From: Clostridiales bacterium
Lineage (GTDB): Bacteria; Bacillota; Clostridia; Lachnospirales; Lachnospiraceae
Direction of reading: 5' to 3'
NCBI GenBank assembly: GCA_021204045.1
Contig: JAJQAA010000018.1
Span: forward strand, 1 to 64,000
Length of the DNA stretch: 64,000 bases
Program-made: the position numbers and the translations under genes
Part shown: one piece after another, positions 7,965-16,730 of the stretch
Numbering within the stretch: position 1 is the stretch's first letter
How the letters are laid out: each line of letters begins with the position of its first letter
The notes under the pieces: generated by a model
The model's database searches: none
What the model saw: only the letters and a program-made list of their open reading frames with translations
Told to the model about the DNA's origin: nothing

Positions 7965-9257
7965 ATGAAACGAAACATGAAAGCGGCTGCCGCCCGGGGA
8001 AGACTGGCAGCGTGGAAAGCAGCGTCAGTAATGGGATGGAAGGTGACGACAGTATGGAAATCAGCAATGACGGCTTTTCTGGCGGCAACACTGGTATTTT
8101 CCGGCGCGTTCCCGGCCTGGGCCTATTCTCCGATGGGCCCCGGGGCGAGCGAGAGCGAGTCGATGACGGCATATGATGCGGAGACGCAGGCGCGCCTGGA
8201 GGACAATACGCTGGAGTATGATGAGCTCCAGATGCGTGTGCACGGGTACAATCTGTCCATTTCTGAGGCTTGGAAGACCTACAACGATACGAAGGCGGAT
8301 TATGAAGCGATCATCACCGAGATGGAGAGCCAGTACCGCCTGATCAAGGAGACCGTGGAGGACTACAAGGACCTGGCAAAGCTGATGGCAGGCACGGCGA
8401 CCGCCGCGACGCTGCGGTCCGCGGGCAATACGCTGGACAGCACCTATGTCAGCACGATGCAGTCGTTCCGCGATTCCGTCGGCGAATGGGACACGAACCG
8501 GGTCAACACCTTTGCGATCCGCAAGGCGGAGCGCCAGGTGACCTCCGGGGCGCAGCAGGCGATGATCGGTTACGATACGATCTGCAGCAACATCGATACG
8601 CTGCAGACACTGGTAGCGCTTTACGAGGAGCAGGCCGCGATGACGGCGAGGCAGGCGGAGCTTGGCATGTCCACCGAGACGGAGGCACTGGACGCAAAAA
8701 ACAGCCTGCTGTCCGCGCAGTCGCAGCTGGCCACGCTGCAGGCACAGCAGGACAGCACGCGGCGCACGCTGCTGACGCTGGCCGGTTACGACCCGAACGG
8801 GGATACGGTGATCAGCCGCATCCCGCGGTTTGATATGAGCCGCCTGGGCGGCATGGATCTGGAGGCGGACACCTGGAAGGCGATCGGAAACAATTACACG
8901 CTGATCGATCAGCGCACCTCGGATGCCGGGGAGAGCACAGCGCAGATCGCCAACCGACTGGACCAGATCAATGAGGGTGATCAGAAGCTGGCGATCGAGA
9001 TGCAAAGCCTCTATGACGCGGTCATGGACCAGAAAGCAGCCTACGAGGCGGCAGCGATCGGGTTTTCGGCCGCGGAGACGACCTGGAAGACGGCGCAGAG
9101 CCAGTATCAGCTGGGGATGCTGTCAAAGCTGGGGTTGCTCAGTTCGGAAATCTCTTATTACCAGTCGCGGGCGTCGCTGGAATCGGCGAATCTGAGCCTG
9201 CTGCAGGCGATGGAAAGCTATGACTGGGGCGTGGCCGGGCTGGCGACGGTAGAGTAA
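7965..9257 (+). CDS. TolC-like secreted coiled-coil protein, second copy
   Basis: A 430-residue paralogue of the preceding protein. It has an unusually long basic N-terminus before the hydrophobic signal (AMTAFLAATLVFSGAFPAWA, cleavage likely after AWA), then long heptad-like helices. Shared landmarks are ...TLEYDELQMRVHGYN near the N-terminus (compare VIEYDELEDLIAEYN in copy one), ARQAELGMSTETEALDAKNSLLSAQSQL in the middle and LSLLQAMESYDWGVAGL at the end. The start at ATG 7965 is chosen for GGGAGGGAG just upstream. It is the last gene of the operon. GC content is visibly high. A function as a duct or periplasm-like spacer partner of the RND pump is inferred from family and operon. Confidence 0.78.
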   Translation: MKRNMKAAAARGRLAAWKAASVMGWKVTTVWKSAMTAFLAATLVFSGAFPAWAYSPMGPGASESESMTAYDAETQARLEDNTLEYDELQMRVHGYNLSISEAWKTYNDTKADYEAIITEMESQYRLIKETVEDYKDLAKLMAGTATAATLRSAGNTLDSTYVSTMQSFRDSVGEWDTNRVNTFAIRKAERQVTSGAQQAMIGYDTICSNIDTLQTLVALYEEQAAMTARQAELGMSTETEALDAKNSLLSAQSQLATLQAQQDSTRRTLLTLAGYDPNGDTVISRIPRFDMSRLGGMDLEADTWKAIGNNYTLIDQRTSDAGESTAQIANRLDQINEGDQKLAIEMQSLYDAVMDQKAAYEAAAIGFSAAETTWKTAQSQYQLGMLSKLGLLSSEISYYQSRASLESANLSLLQAMESYDWGVAGLATVE

Positions 9258-9289
9258 ACGGACAGGATAGAAGAAAGGGCACGGTAAAA

Positions 9290-10015
9290 ATGGAAAATAA
9301 ATACAGCCAGTTAAAAGAATATATGGATCAGGCTGATAAAACCGTTGCTGTTACCGGCGCGGGGATTTCGTATCTTTACGGTATGCGCAGGCTGAAGCAG
9401 AGCGTTGGCAGGCTGAATGCCGGCCGGATTTTTTCCGCCTCGTATATCCGCAAAAACCCGGAAGAATTTTACAAAATCATGAAAGATGCCTTTCTGGACG
9501 CAACCTTTATCAAAGGGCCGGGGCCTGTCCATAAACAGCTTGCCATGCTGGAAAAGCAGGGAAAAATCTACGGTATCGTCACCCAGAACCTGGACTGTCT
9601 GCATACCATCGCCGGTTCTGAAAATGTGGTGGAATTTCAGGGAAGTTTTCGTGATAACATCTGTATTGAGTGCGGAAACCGTTATTATGACTACCGGATA
9701 TGGAACCAGGGACATATGCCGCGCTGTGAAAAGTGCGGCGCGCCTTTGATGCCGACAAGCTTTTACATGAACGCCGAAATCCGCGGCAAGGTTGCCGGAG
9801 AAAGCATGAAAAGAGCCGTTGATATGATTTCTGAGGCGGATCTGGTGATTGTCATTGGTACGACCGGCTTTCGCAGTGACGAATATCTGAGCCGGATGAA
9901 GGCGGATACAAAACTGGTGCAAATCAATCCGTCCGTGACGGAATTTGACCGGATTGCCGATTTGAATATACGGGCGGATGCGGCGGAGGTTTTTGATGCG
10001 GTTTTAAACAAATAG
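9290..10015 (+). CDS. Sir2-family protein of class-M type, first of a tandem pair
   Basis: A 241-residue sirtuin. NAD-binding motifs are GAGIS (23-27) and TQNLDCLHTIAGS (98-110); a zinc ribbon is formed by CIEC (125-128) and CEKC (146-149); VIVIGTTGF follows. The catalytic His of deacylase sirtuins (ELHGS) is replaced by Gln117 (EFQGS). The GIPDF-type loop after GAGIS is missing. Both traits match the macrodomain-linked SirTM class, which ADP-ribosylates a protein partner rather than deacetylating. The usual SirTM partners (GcvH-like protein, lipoate ligase) are not here. The next gene is a homologous sirtuin 12 bases on. Confidence 0.87.
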   Translation: MENKYSQLKEYMDQADKTVAVTGAGISYLYGMRRLKQSVGRLNAGRIFSASYIRKNPEEFYKIMKDAFLDATFIKGPGPVHKQLAMLEKQGKIYGIVTQNLDCLHTIAGSENVVEFQGSFRDNICIECGNRYYDYRIWNQGHMPRCEKCGAPLMPTSFYMNAEIRGKVAGESMKRAVDMISEADLVIVIGTTGFRSDEYLSRMKADTKLVQINPSVTEFDRIADLNIRADAAEVFDAVLNK

Positions 10016-10027
10016 AGGAGTGTGCGG

Positions 10028-10762
10028 ATGATCCTTTTTAATGGAAGTCATGGCGTAGACCAGATACAGCAGTTATCCGATTATATCGATCATAGCAGCA
10101 GTATCGTCGCGGTTACAGGAGCCGGTATTTCCGTGGCCGGGGGAGGTATGACATACTGGCAAATGGCTCTTTCCAACCGCCGCGCCGGCGTCAGACCCGG
10201 ATCTGGGGGCAGTTACCAGTCATTTCTGCCAACCTATCTGGATAACATGTTTTCTTATCAGCCGAGTTTTGCCCACTATGCCCTGGCCGATCTGGAAAAG
10301 GAAGGCAAACTCATCGGTATTATCACAACAAATGTAGACTGTATGCATACGATAGCCGGTTCGAGGAATGTTGCCGAAATTCAGGGCAGTCTTCAGGTCA
10401 ATTGCTGCTCCGGATGCGGCAGACATTACGACAGCTATGAAATCTGGAAACAGGAAGAACTGCCTCTTTGTAAATCGTGTGGAGGAGAAATCCTGCCCTG
10501 GCCGATTTACAGTCATGTCGGCCTTTGGGAGGAAGACGTCAGAAAATCCCGGAGCTGGATTTCGAAAGCCGACCTGATTCTGGTCATCGGAACACAGGGA
10601 AATTATGGCGGCGTTTACTGGAATTACAGGAGAAAGGATGCCATCATTGTCCAGATCAATCCGGGGCATACCGGCTTTGACCATGCTGCGGCTCTGAATA
10701 TTCGGAGAGAGTCTGATGATGTATTCCAAAGGCTGCAGGAAAGGCGGAGAGAAAATGGCTGA
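10028..10762 (+). CDS. Sir2-family protein of class-M type, second of a tandem pair
   Basis: A 244-residue sirtuin related to its upstream neighbour: GAGIS (31-35), TTNVDCMHTIAGS (100-112), AEIQGS with Gln119 where deacylases have His, and zinc-ribbon pairs CSGC (127-130) and CKSC (148-151). The segment after GAGIS is Gly-rich and quite different (VAGGGMTYWQM...GVRPGSGGS), so the two copies probably differ in substrate. ATG 10028 is preferred over the ORF-track GTG 10022 because GAGGAG (10015-10020) then sits 7 bases away. The 3' end overlaps the start of the PARG-like gene, indicating coupling. ADP-ribosyltransferase activity is inferred from the Gln substitution. Confidence 0.85.
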   Translation: MILFNGSHGVDQIQQLSDYIDHSSSIVAVTGAGISVAGGGMTYWQMALSNRRAGVRPGSGGSYQSFLPTYLDNMFSYQPSFAHYALADLEKEGKLIGIITTNVDCMHTIAGSRNVAEIQGSLQVNCCSGCGRHYDSYEIWKQEELPLCKSCGGEILPWPIYSHVGLWEEDVRKSRSWISKADLILVIGTQGNYGGVYWNYRRKDAIIVQINPGHTGFDHAAALNIRRESDDVFQRLQERRRENG

Positions 10763-11819
10763 ACAGGGAACAAACCGTGAAAACATGGAATTATCGGAAG
10801 AAGAACGGTTAAAGCAGCTGGCCGCGCAGATAAGGGCAGCGCAATACCAGGGCCTTTCCGAAGAAGAAATTCAGGAAAAAGAGCGCCAGCAGGAACTGCG
10901 CAGGAAAGCGAATATCGCGATACTGGAACACTCGCTGAGCATTCTGGACCAGGGCTGCTATGAAAAAACAGGGCGGAATGTAAGACTGAATTTTTCCGGG
11001 AAACAGATGCGGGAAGTACAGGTATTTCTGCCGGATGATATTGATGCGCTGCAAACAGAGGCAGATGGATGCCTTTTCGCAGAGAACAAGGAAGATCAGA
11101 CGCGGAATACATCCTGCACTTTTGGCTGTGAGAATATCGATGCACTTGCATTTGCGCAGAAAAAATATTATTATTTAAAAGAAGAGGGAGCGTCTGCTCC
11201 CCGTATCCTTGTCCTGAACCTTGCAAGCGCCACGCATCCGGGCGGGCACACCCGGGAGGGCGCCAGCGCGCAGGAAGAGGATCTCTGCCGCAGGACGTCT
11301 CTTCTTCTGTCGCTGGAAAGCGAGGACGCGAAGCGATATTACGAATACAATAATGAGCGAAAGTCGCGCATGGGTTCCGATGGCGTTATACTGTCCCCCA
11401 ATGTGGAAGTAATCAAGGACACTTCCGCCGAGACGCTTTCCGAGCCGTTCCCGATCTCGGTTATGAGCTGCGCGGCGCCTATGGTACGCCTGGGACTGGA
11501 GGGCATGTCACAGCAGGAATATGAGACGATGTTGTATAAGCGCATACGGGGGATGCTTCTGGTTGCCGCGTCGCAAAATTTCCGCCATCTGGTTCTGGGA
11601 GCGTTTGGGTGTGGCGTGTACGGTAACGATGCGGCCGTTGTCTCGGATCTGTTTCATTATGTGATACAGGATTTTTCTTACGGTGGAAAAGATAGTTCCC
11701 GGTTATTTGATTCCATCGATTTCGCTGTCCTGTGCGGGGCGGATAACGACTACAATTACAGGCAATTTTGCAGGAATTTTTCCCCGGACGGAGAAAATCT
11801 GGTGAAGAAATTCAGATAA
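10755..11819 (+). CDS. TIGR02452-family PARG-like ADP-ribose hydrolase
   Basis: A 354-residue protein. Residues 1-60 are highly charged and probably helical. The remainder is the microbial poly(ADP-ribose) glycohydrolase-like macrodomain: LNLASATHPGGHTREGASAQEEDLCRRTSL (about 155-183) contains the GG-x(n)-QEE loop that binds the distal ADP-ribose and carries catalytic Glu, and LVLGAFGCGVYGND is the second macrodomain phosphate loop. Start at ATG 10755 follows GGCGGAGAG and overlaps the sirtuin stop by 8 bases. Beside two transferase-type sirtuins, the natural reading is an eraser of their ADP-ribose mark. Actual activity is unproven for this family branch. Confidence 0.82.
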   Translation: MAEQGTNRENMELSEEERLKQLAAQIRAAQYQGLSEEEIQEKERQQELRRKANIAILEHSLSILDQGCYEKTGRNVRLNFSGKQMREVQVFLPDDIDALQTEADGCLFAENKEDQTRNTSCTFGCENIDALAFAQKKYYYLKEEGASAPRILVLNLASATHPGGHTREGASAQEEDLCRRTSLLLSLESEDAKRYYEYNNERKSRMGSDGVILSPNVEVIKDTSAETLSEPFPISVMSCAAPMVRLGLEGMSQQEYETMLYKRIRGMLLVAASQNFRHLVLGAFGCGVYGNDAAVVSDLFHYVIQDFSYGGKDSSRLFDSIDFAVLCGADNDYNYRQFCRNFSPDGENLVKKFR

Positions 11820-11856
11820 ATCGAGAATCTGCAATGTATTCTGGAAGGTGTATGAA

Positions 11857-12156
11857 ATGCTGATCCATATTTTGAAAGCCTGGTTAAAATGGCGCAGGGA
11901 CTGGGATTCCTTGTGCAACCGCTGCGGAAAGTGTTGTTATGCGCGTTCGCTTTGGACAAAAGGGCAGGTAGTGGTTCATTATGACAGCCCGTGTGAAAAT
12001 CTGGATCAAGAAACGCACCTGTGCAGAATTTATAAAGACCGTTTGCGCAAATGCGGAAACTGCGGAAAGGTAAATTTGCTCACAGCACTGTTTCATCCGC
12101 TCCTGCCAAACGACTGCGCTTACCGGCGGACGTTCCGTCTGTGGGATACCAAGTGA
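11857..12156 (+). CDS. Small YkgJ-like Cys-cluster protein
   Basis: A 99-residue protein with the metal-cluster signature CNRCGKCC near residues 23-30 and further Cys in PCENL, HLCRIY, KCGNCGK and NDCAY, eight to ten Cys in all. This resembles the YkgJ/UPF0153 family, thought to bind zinc or iron. The N-terminus (MLIHILKAWLKWRRDW) is amphipathic. ATG 11857 is chosen over the ORF-track GTG because GGAAGG is 8 bases upstream. It follows the PARG-like gene by 37 bases and is likely co-transcribed. A role in the ADP-ribosylation cassette is possible but has no direct support. Confidence 0.7.
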   Translation: MLIHILKAWLKWRRDWDSLCNRCGKCCYARSLWTKGQVVVHYDSPCENLDQETHLCRIYKDRLRKCGNCGKVNLLTALFHPLLPNDCAYRRTFRLWDTK

Positions 12157-12196
12157 TATACATAAGAAATAATCTGAAGACTGGAAGAGGATAAAG

Positions 12197-13555
12197 ATGG
12201 AAACAACAAAAAAACTGGATGTCTTTGAAAATACACTGATACCGAAAGCAGTAATGCAGCTGTCGCTGCCTATGGTTATGAGTTCGCTTGTGATGGTACT
12301 GTACAGCCTGACAGACACCTACTTTGTAGGAATGCTCAACAATCCCGTCCAGAATGCCGCGGTTACCCTGGCCGCGCCGGTGCTGCTGGCCTTTATCGCG
12401 GTAAATAACCTGTTCGGCGTCGGCTCCTCCAGCATGATGAGCCGCGCGATGGGGGCAAAGAATTACGATGTTGTATATCACAGCTCGGCATTCGGTTTTT
12501 ACTGTTCATTATTTTGCGGCATACTCTTTTCGCTTGTATGCATTGTTGTACAAAATCCGCTTTTAAACCTGATTGGAGTGGATGATATTACCCGGCAGGC
12601 CACGCTGGAATACATGACATGGACGGTTTTCTGCGGTGCGACGCCGGCTATCCTGAACGTGGTAATGGCGTTTCTTGTGCGCGCGGAAGGCGCGTCTCTC
12701 CACGCAAGCATCGGCACAATGACCGGCTGTATTCTGAACATGATTCTGGATCCGTTTTTCATTCTGCCGCAGTTCCTTAACATGGGCGCCGCAGGCGCCG
12801 GCCTAGCGACATTTTTGTCCAACTGTGTGGCCTGCATCTATTTCTTCGTGCTGCTGTATGTAAAACGGAAAAATACCTTTGTCTGTCTGAATCCAAAGAT
12901 GATTTCATTTGAAAAATCACTCGTGCTGAACATCTGCGGTGTGGGAGTGCCTGCGGCAATACAGAACCTGCTGAACGTGACAAGCATGACGATCCTTAAC
13001 AACTTCACCGCTGGCTATGGCGCGGATGCCGTAGCGGCCATGGGCATAGCGCAGAAGATCAATATGGTGCCGGTACAGGTTTGTATGGGCTTCTCTCAGG
13101 GAGTCATGCCACTGATCAGCTACAATTATACTTCCGGCAACCGCAAACGGATGAAGGACTGCATTTTTTATACCATAAAACTCATTCTTCCTGTATTGAT
13201 TCTGGCCACAGCCGTATTCTGTATTTTTTCCAGCGGCCTGATAACGCTGTTTATGGAGAATGAAGTTATCGTTACCCACGGCACCCGTTTCCTGCGCGGC
13301 TTCAGTCTATCGATCCCGTTTTTGTGCATGGACTTTCTCGCAGTCGGTGTATTTCAGGCCATTGGACGCGGCAGATCGGCACTGGTGTTTGCAATACTGC
13401 GCAAGATTATTTTGCAGGTGCCTGCGCTTTTTCTCCTGGACTATCTGTTCCCGCTCTATGGGCTGGCATATTCGCAGTTTACTGCGGAGCTGGTGCTGGG
13501 CATCTGCGGATCGGTTATGATAGTGCGTATATGCAATGAAAAGCCATCAAAATAA
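12197..13555 (+). CDS. MATE-family efflux transporter, first copy
   Basis: A 452-residue membrane protein with about 12 hydrophobic helices in two repeats. It begins with a MATE-type start (IPKAVMQLSLPMVMSSLVMVLYSLTDTYFVGML) and has the internal GAAGAGLATFLSNCV and GADAVAAMGIAQKINMVPVQVCMGFSQGVMPLISYNY blocks. MATE proteins export drugs or metabolites with Na+ or H+ antiport. Ribosome site is AGAGGA before ATG 12197. A homologous MATE gene follows 26 bases downstream, so the two form an operon. Substrate unknown. Confidence 0.9.
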   Translation: METTKKLDVFENTLIPKAVMQLSLPMVMSSLVMVLYSLTDTYFVGMLNNPVQNAAVTLAAPVLLAFIAVNNLFGVGSSSMMSRAMGAKNYDVVYHSSAFGFYCSLFCGILFSLVCIVVQNPLLNLIGVDDITRQATLEYMTWTVFCGATPAILNVVMAFLVRAEGASLHASIGTMTGCILNMILDPFFILPQFLNMGAAGAGLATFLSNCVACIYFFVLLYVKRKNTFVCLNPKMISFEKSLVLNICGVGVPAAIQNLLNVTSMTILNNFTAGYGADAVAAMGIAQKINMVPVQVCMGFSQGVMPLISYNYTSGNRKRMKDCIFYTIKLILPVLILATAVFCIFSSGLITLFMENEVIVTHGTRFLRGFSLSIPFLCMDFLAVGVFQAIGRGRSALVFAILRKIILQVPALFLLDYLFPLYGLAYSQFTAELVLGICGSVMIVRICNEKPSK

Positions 13556-13581
13556 TATTATACTAAAAGAGGATAATTCGT

Positions 13582-14928
13582 GTGAAAGAGAAGGATACGC
13601 GTTCGCGCAATGAGCAGATGTTGAATGACCCGGTGGAGCAGATTATTCCAAGGCTTGCGGGGCCGACGATTATATCCATGCTGATTACTGCCATTTATAA
13701 TATGGCGGATACGTTTTTTGTGAGCCAGCTCGGCACATCCGCTTCCGGTGCGGTTGGGATCGTTTTCTCGGCGATGGCGATGATTCAGGCGTTTTCATTT
13801 ATGATCGGGATGGGAGCGGGCAATAATATTTCCCGTTTGCTCGGGAAAGGCGAGGAAGAAGAGGCGAAGAAATACGCGTCGGTCGCCTGGTTTACCGGGT
13901 TTGGGTTCGGATGCGTGGTATCGCTGGTCGGACTGACTCTGATGGAACCCATCGTTATGCTGCTGGGATCCACGGATACGATCGCCCCTTACGCCGCGGA
14001 TTATGCACGGTATATTTTTCTGGCGGCGCCGTTTATGATATGTTCGCTGGTTATGAATAATCTGCTTCGGTTCCAGGGGCTGACCGTTTACTCTATGGTC
14101 GGGATCACGGCGGGCGGTATTTTAAATATGATCCTGGATCCGATCCTCATTTTCGGCGTTGGGTTGGGAACGATGGGAGCCGGTGTTGCCACCGGATTTT
14201 CCCAGTTCGTCAGTTTCTGCATTCTGCTGTTTATGTGCAACACCCATAAAGACGTGATCCGCATTACGCCGCGCAATTTCCGTCCGTCTTTGAAAATATA
14301 CGGGAGCATCCTGTATACAGGCGCGCCATCCCTGGCCAGGCAGGGAATTGCCAGCGTCGCAACCGTGATGCTCAATTCGATTGCCGGAACATACAGCGAT
14401 GCGGCGGTCGCGGCGATGTCGATCGTCTCCCGCTTTACCATGTTCATCAACTCCGTCATCGTCGGATTCGGGCAGGGCTTCCAGCCGGTCTGCGCGTTTA
14501 ATTTCGGTGCGAAAAAATATGACCGGGTCCGGCAGTCCTTCTGGTTCTGCGTGAAGGTAATGACGGTCACGCTGCTCATACTATGCGGCATTGCCATGCT
14601 CTTCTCCGGCAATATCATCGCGGTCTTCCGCCGGGATGATGCGGAAGTCATCGCGATCGGCACCTTTGCGATGCGCGCCCAGCTCATCACCATGCCGCTC
14701 TGGGGGTACTATATCATGTGCAACATGTTCTCCCAGTCAATCGGATATGGCTTTCGTTCTTCCATTATATCCTGTGCGAGACAGGGACTTTTCCTGATCC
14801 CTGTGCTGGCGATCCTGCCGCATTTCTTTGGACTTCGCGGATTGCAGCTTTCCCAGCCGGTATCGGATGTACTCGCATTTATACTGGCTTATGTACTGGC
14901 AAGCGGGATTTTAAATGAACTGGAATAA
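13582..14928 (+). CDS. MATE-family efflux transporter, second copy
   Basis: A 448-residue MATE transporter, GTG start at 13582 behind AGAGGA. The family start PVEQIIPRLAGPTIISMLITAIYNMADTFFVSQLG, the mid-protein LGTMGAGVATGFSQFVSFCILLF and GFGQGFQPVCAFNFGAKKYDRVRQ are clear. It is distinct from its upstream neighbour and looks like the DinF/NorM-like subgroup common in Clostridia. The pair may have different substrates or act redundantly. Nothing in the sequence tells the substrate. Confidence 0.9.
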   Translation: MKEKDTRSRNEQMLNDPVEQIIPRLAGPTIISMLITAIYNMADTFFVSQLGTSASGAVGIVFSAMAMIQAFSFMIGMGAGNNISRLLGKGEEEEAKKYASVAWFTGFGFGCVVSLVGLTLMEPIVMLLGSTDTIAPYAADYARYIFLAAPFMICSLVMNNLLRFQGLTVYSMVGITAGGILNMILDPILIFGVGLGTMGAGVATGFSQFVSFCILLFMCNTHKDVIRITPRNFRPSLKIYGSILYTGAPSLARQGIASVATVMLNSIAGTYSDAAVAAMSIVSRFTMFINSVIVGFGQGFQPVCAFNFGAKKYDRVRQSFWFCVKVMTVTLLILCGIAMLFSGNIIAVFRRDDAEVIAIGTFAMRAQLITMPLWGYYIMCNMFSQSIGYGFRSSIISCARQGLFLIPVLAILPHFFGLRGLQLSQPVSDVLAFILAYVLASGILNELE

Positions 14929-14979
14929 AACAGAAAATCAGGATGAAACGGTAAATTAATGGTCGTAGGAGGTATAAAA

Positions 14980-15819
14980 ATGCAGTTAGGACTTCGTTTC
15001 CATGACACCAGGAACCTGCCTTTTGATGAGAGAGTTGCAGAAGTGGCGGCGCAGGGATTTTCCTGCGGACATCTGGCGCTCGCAAAGGTATTTCCCAAAG
15101 AGATCAGCACAGCGGATGAGGCGCTGACCCCCGGCTTTGCCAATTATGTGAGGAAGACATTTGCCAGGCACAATGTGGACTGCGCGGTACTGGGCTGCTA
15201 TTTAAACCTTGCCAATCCGAATCCGGCAACGCTTGCGCAGATCACGCACCGCTACATGGCGAATATCCGCTTCGCGGCGGCGTTGGGTGCTGGCGTTGTG
15301 GGTACCGAGACCGGCGCGCCGAACGAAAGCTATACGTACTGTCCGGAGAGTCATACCGAGGAGGCCTTGCAGATTTTTATCGAAAATCTGCGTCCTGTGG
15401 TGGAATATGCCGAGAAGATGGGCGTGATTATGGCCATTGAGCCGGTGTTTAAGCACATTGTCTGCAACCCGGAGCGCACCCGCAAAGTGCTGGATGCCAT
15501 CGATTCCCCGAATTTGCAGATTATTTTTGATCCGGTCAATCTGCTGGACATTTCCAACATCGGCCGTGCGGACGAACTGTTCGCGGAAGCAATCGATACC
15601 TTCGGGGATGAGGTGGCAGTCATGCATCTGAAAGACTACCGTGTGCAGGATAACAGGCTTGTCGCCTGCGGCGCGGGATCCGGTGAGATGAATTATGACC
15701 GCATTATGAAATTTATGAAGACAAAGAAACCCTATATCTATGCGACGCTGGAGAATACCACGCCGGAAAATGCGGTGCAGTGCAGAGAGTTCCTGGAGAA
15801 GGAGTACGCAAAGGCGTAA
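14980..15819 (+). CDS. Sugar-phosphate isomerase/epimerase-like TIM barrel
   Basis: A 279-residue member of the xylose-isomerase-like/AP-endonuclease-2 barrel family. Likely metal ligands are seen in order: Glu in MAIEPVF, Asp in IIFDPVNLLD, His in AVMHLKDYR and Glu in ATLENTT. The protein is cytoplasmic with no signal. ATG 14980 has AGGAGG (14967-14972) 7 bases before it, so I reject the longer ORF-track start. It sits at the edge of the pectin locus, convergent with the pectinesterase gene 6 bases away, and could isomerise a uronate-derived or other sugar. The substrate is not known. Confidence 0.8.
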   Translation: MQLGLRFHDTRNLPFDERVAEVAAQGFSCGHLALAKVFPKEISTADEALTPGFANYVRKTFARHNVDCAVLGCYLNLANPNPATLAQITHRYMANIRFAAALGAGVVGTETGAPNESYTYCPESHTEEALQIFIENLRPVVEYAEKMGVIMAIEPVFKHIVCNPERTRKVLDAIDSPNLQIIFDPVNLLDISNIGRADELFAEAIDTFGDEVAVMHLKDYRVQDNRLVACGAGSGEMNYDRIMKFMKTKKPYIYATLENTTPENAVQCREFLEKEYAKA

Positions 15820-15825
15820 TCGGAT

Positions 15826-16686
15826 TCAAAGCGTTCTGTGCTTTATCCAGCTCACCCTTCCGGCGACCGCCGGATCCTCATAGAAGCGCGCGGTATGGTC
15901 TCTGTCGGTGTCGTTCCATTTATCAAAGCCCGACGTGGAAATATGCTCCCCGTAGCTGCAGTCCCGGAACTCACTGAGACCGTAGTCCCGCTATGGCCGG
16001 GCCAGGAAGATACTGCCCGGCGTCACACCGCTCTGGGCGGTCATGCGACAATTCTGAAACAGAAATCCGCGATCCTGACTGCGAGCATGAGCCGGTGCGG
16101 CGACATAGCCGATGTCTCTGGCGTCTCTGAGGGAGCGGATTTCACAGTTTTCAAAGAATGCCTCTCCGCAGCCGAAGATGAAATCAACGGTACCCTCGAT
16201 GAGACAATCGTGAAAATGCTGCCGGCAAATCCTGTCCCCGCGCAGGTAATCCGGCAGGAAACCGTCATACCGCTTAATCAGGTCAGTTGGGAGCGGCCCC
16301 AGAAACAGGGTGTCCTGAGTAGAAGTCAGTGTACAGCGTTCCATAAAGAAACGGTCGCCGTAAACCGTGAGAGCAACCTCCTGTCCTTTGTGTTCCGGAC
16401 AGAGGGCGTCGTTGATGATGGACAAATCCGTCATTGTGACGTCGTCCGCGCATACGGCCATGGTCCAGGTGCGGAAAGTATTGTATTCCCGCCCCTGTTC
16501 GTCCGTTTTTTTTGCATAATCATCCCAGATGATTCTGGTTTTTGCCGCTTTGCTTCCCCGCAGCGTGATGCTGGGGGTGCGAAGAAGGATTTTTGCCCGG
16601 AAATCACCCTCCGTCAGTTCTATGACCTGGCCGGGCATTGCGTCGTCTAAAATTTTCTGAAGATTTTCATCCGGTGAAACAGGCAT
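15826..16686 (-). pseudogene. Pectinesterase (CE8) interrupted by an in-frame amber codon
   Basis: The frame encodes a 286-codon pectin methylesterase. Residues 1-231 include STQDTLFLG (Asp125) and TVDFIFGCGEAFFENC (Asp168), the two catalytic Asp motifs. The stop TAG (15991-15993) falls in LARP-stop-RDYG, exactly where the family has Trp of the GRPW motif. The same frame then continues for 54 typical residues (RDYGLSEFRDCSYGEHIS...DHTARFYED...VSWIKHRTL) to TGA at 15826-15828. One G-to-A change (TGG to TAG) explains it. No signal peptide is visible, so the enzyme would act on short methylated oligogalacturonides inside the cell. It is inactive unless the amber is read through; a sequencing error cannot be excluded. 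Confidence 0.85.
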
Positions 16687-16730
16687 ATCGGAATCCTCCC
16701 TGCATTGATTCTAATTTTATAATCCTGCGG

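Noticed and set aside
8061-9005. 314-residue minus-strand ORF opposite the second TolC-like gene
   Set aside because: It is rich in Arg, Leu and His typical of antisense of high-GC coding sequence, has no ribosome site and no recognisable motif; the plus-strand gene explains the region.
15838-16650. 270-residue plus-strand ORF opposite the pectinesterase
   Set aside because: Pectinesterase motifs on the minus strand run through and beyond the amber codon; the plus ORF has no recognisable features and exists partly because it lacks stops by chance.
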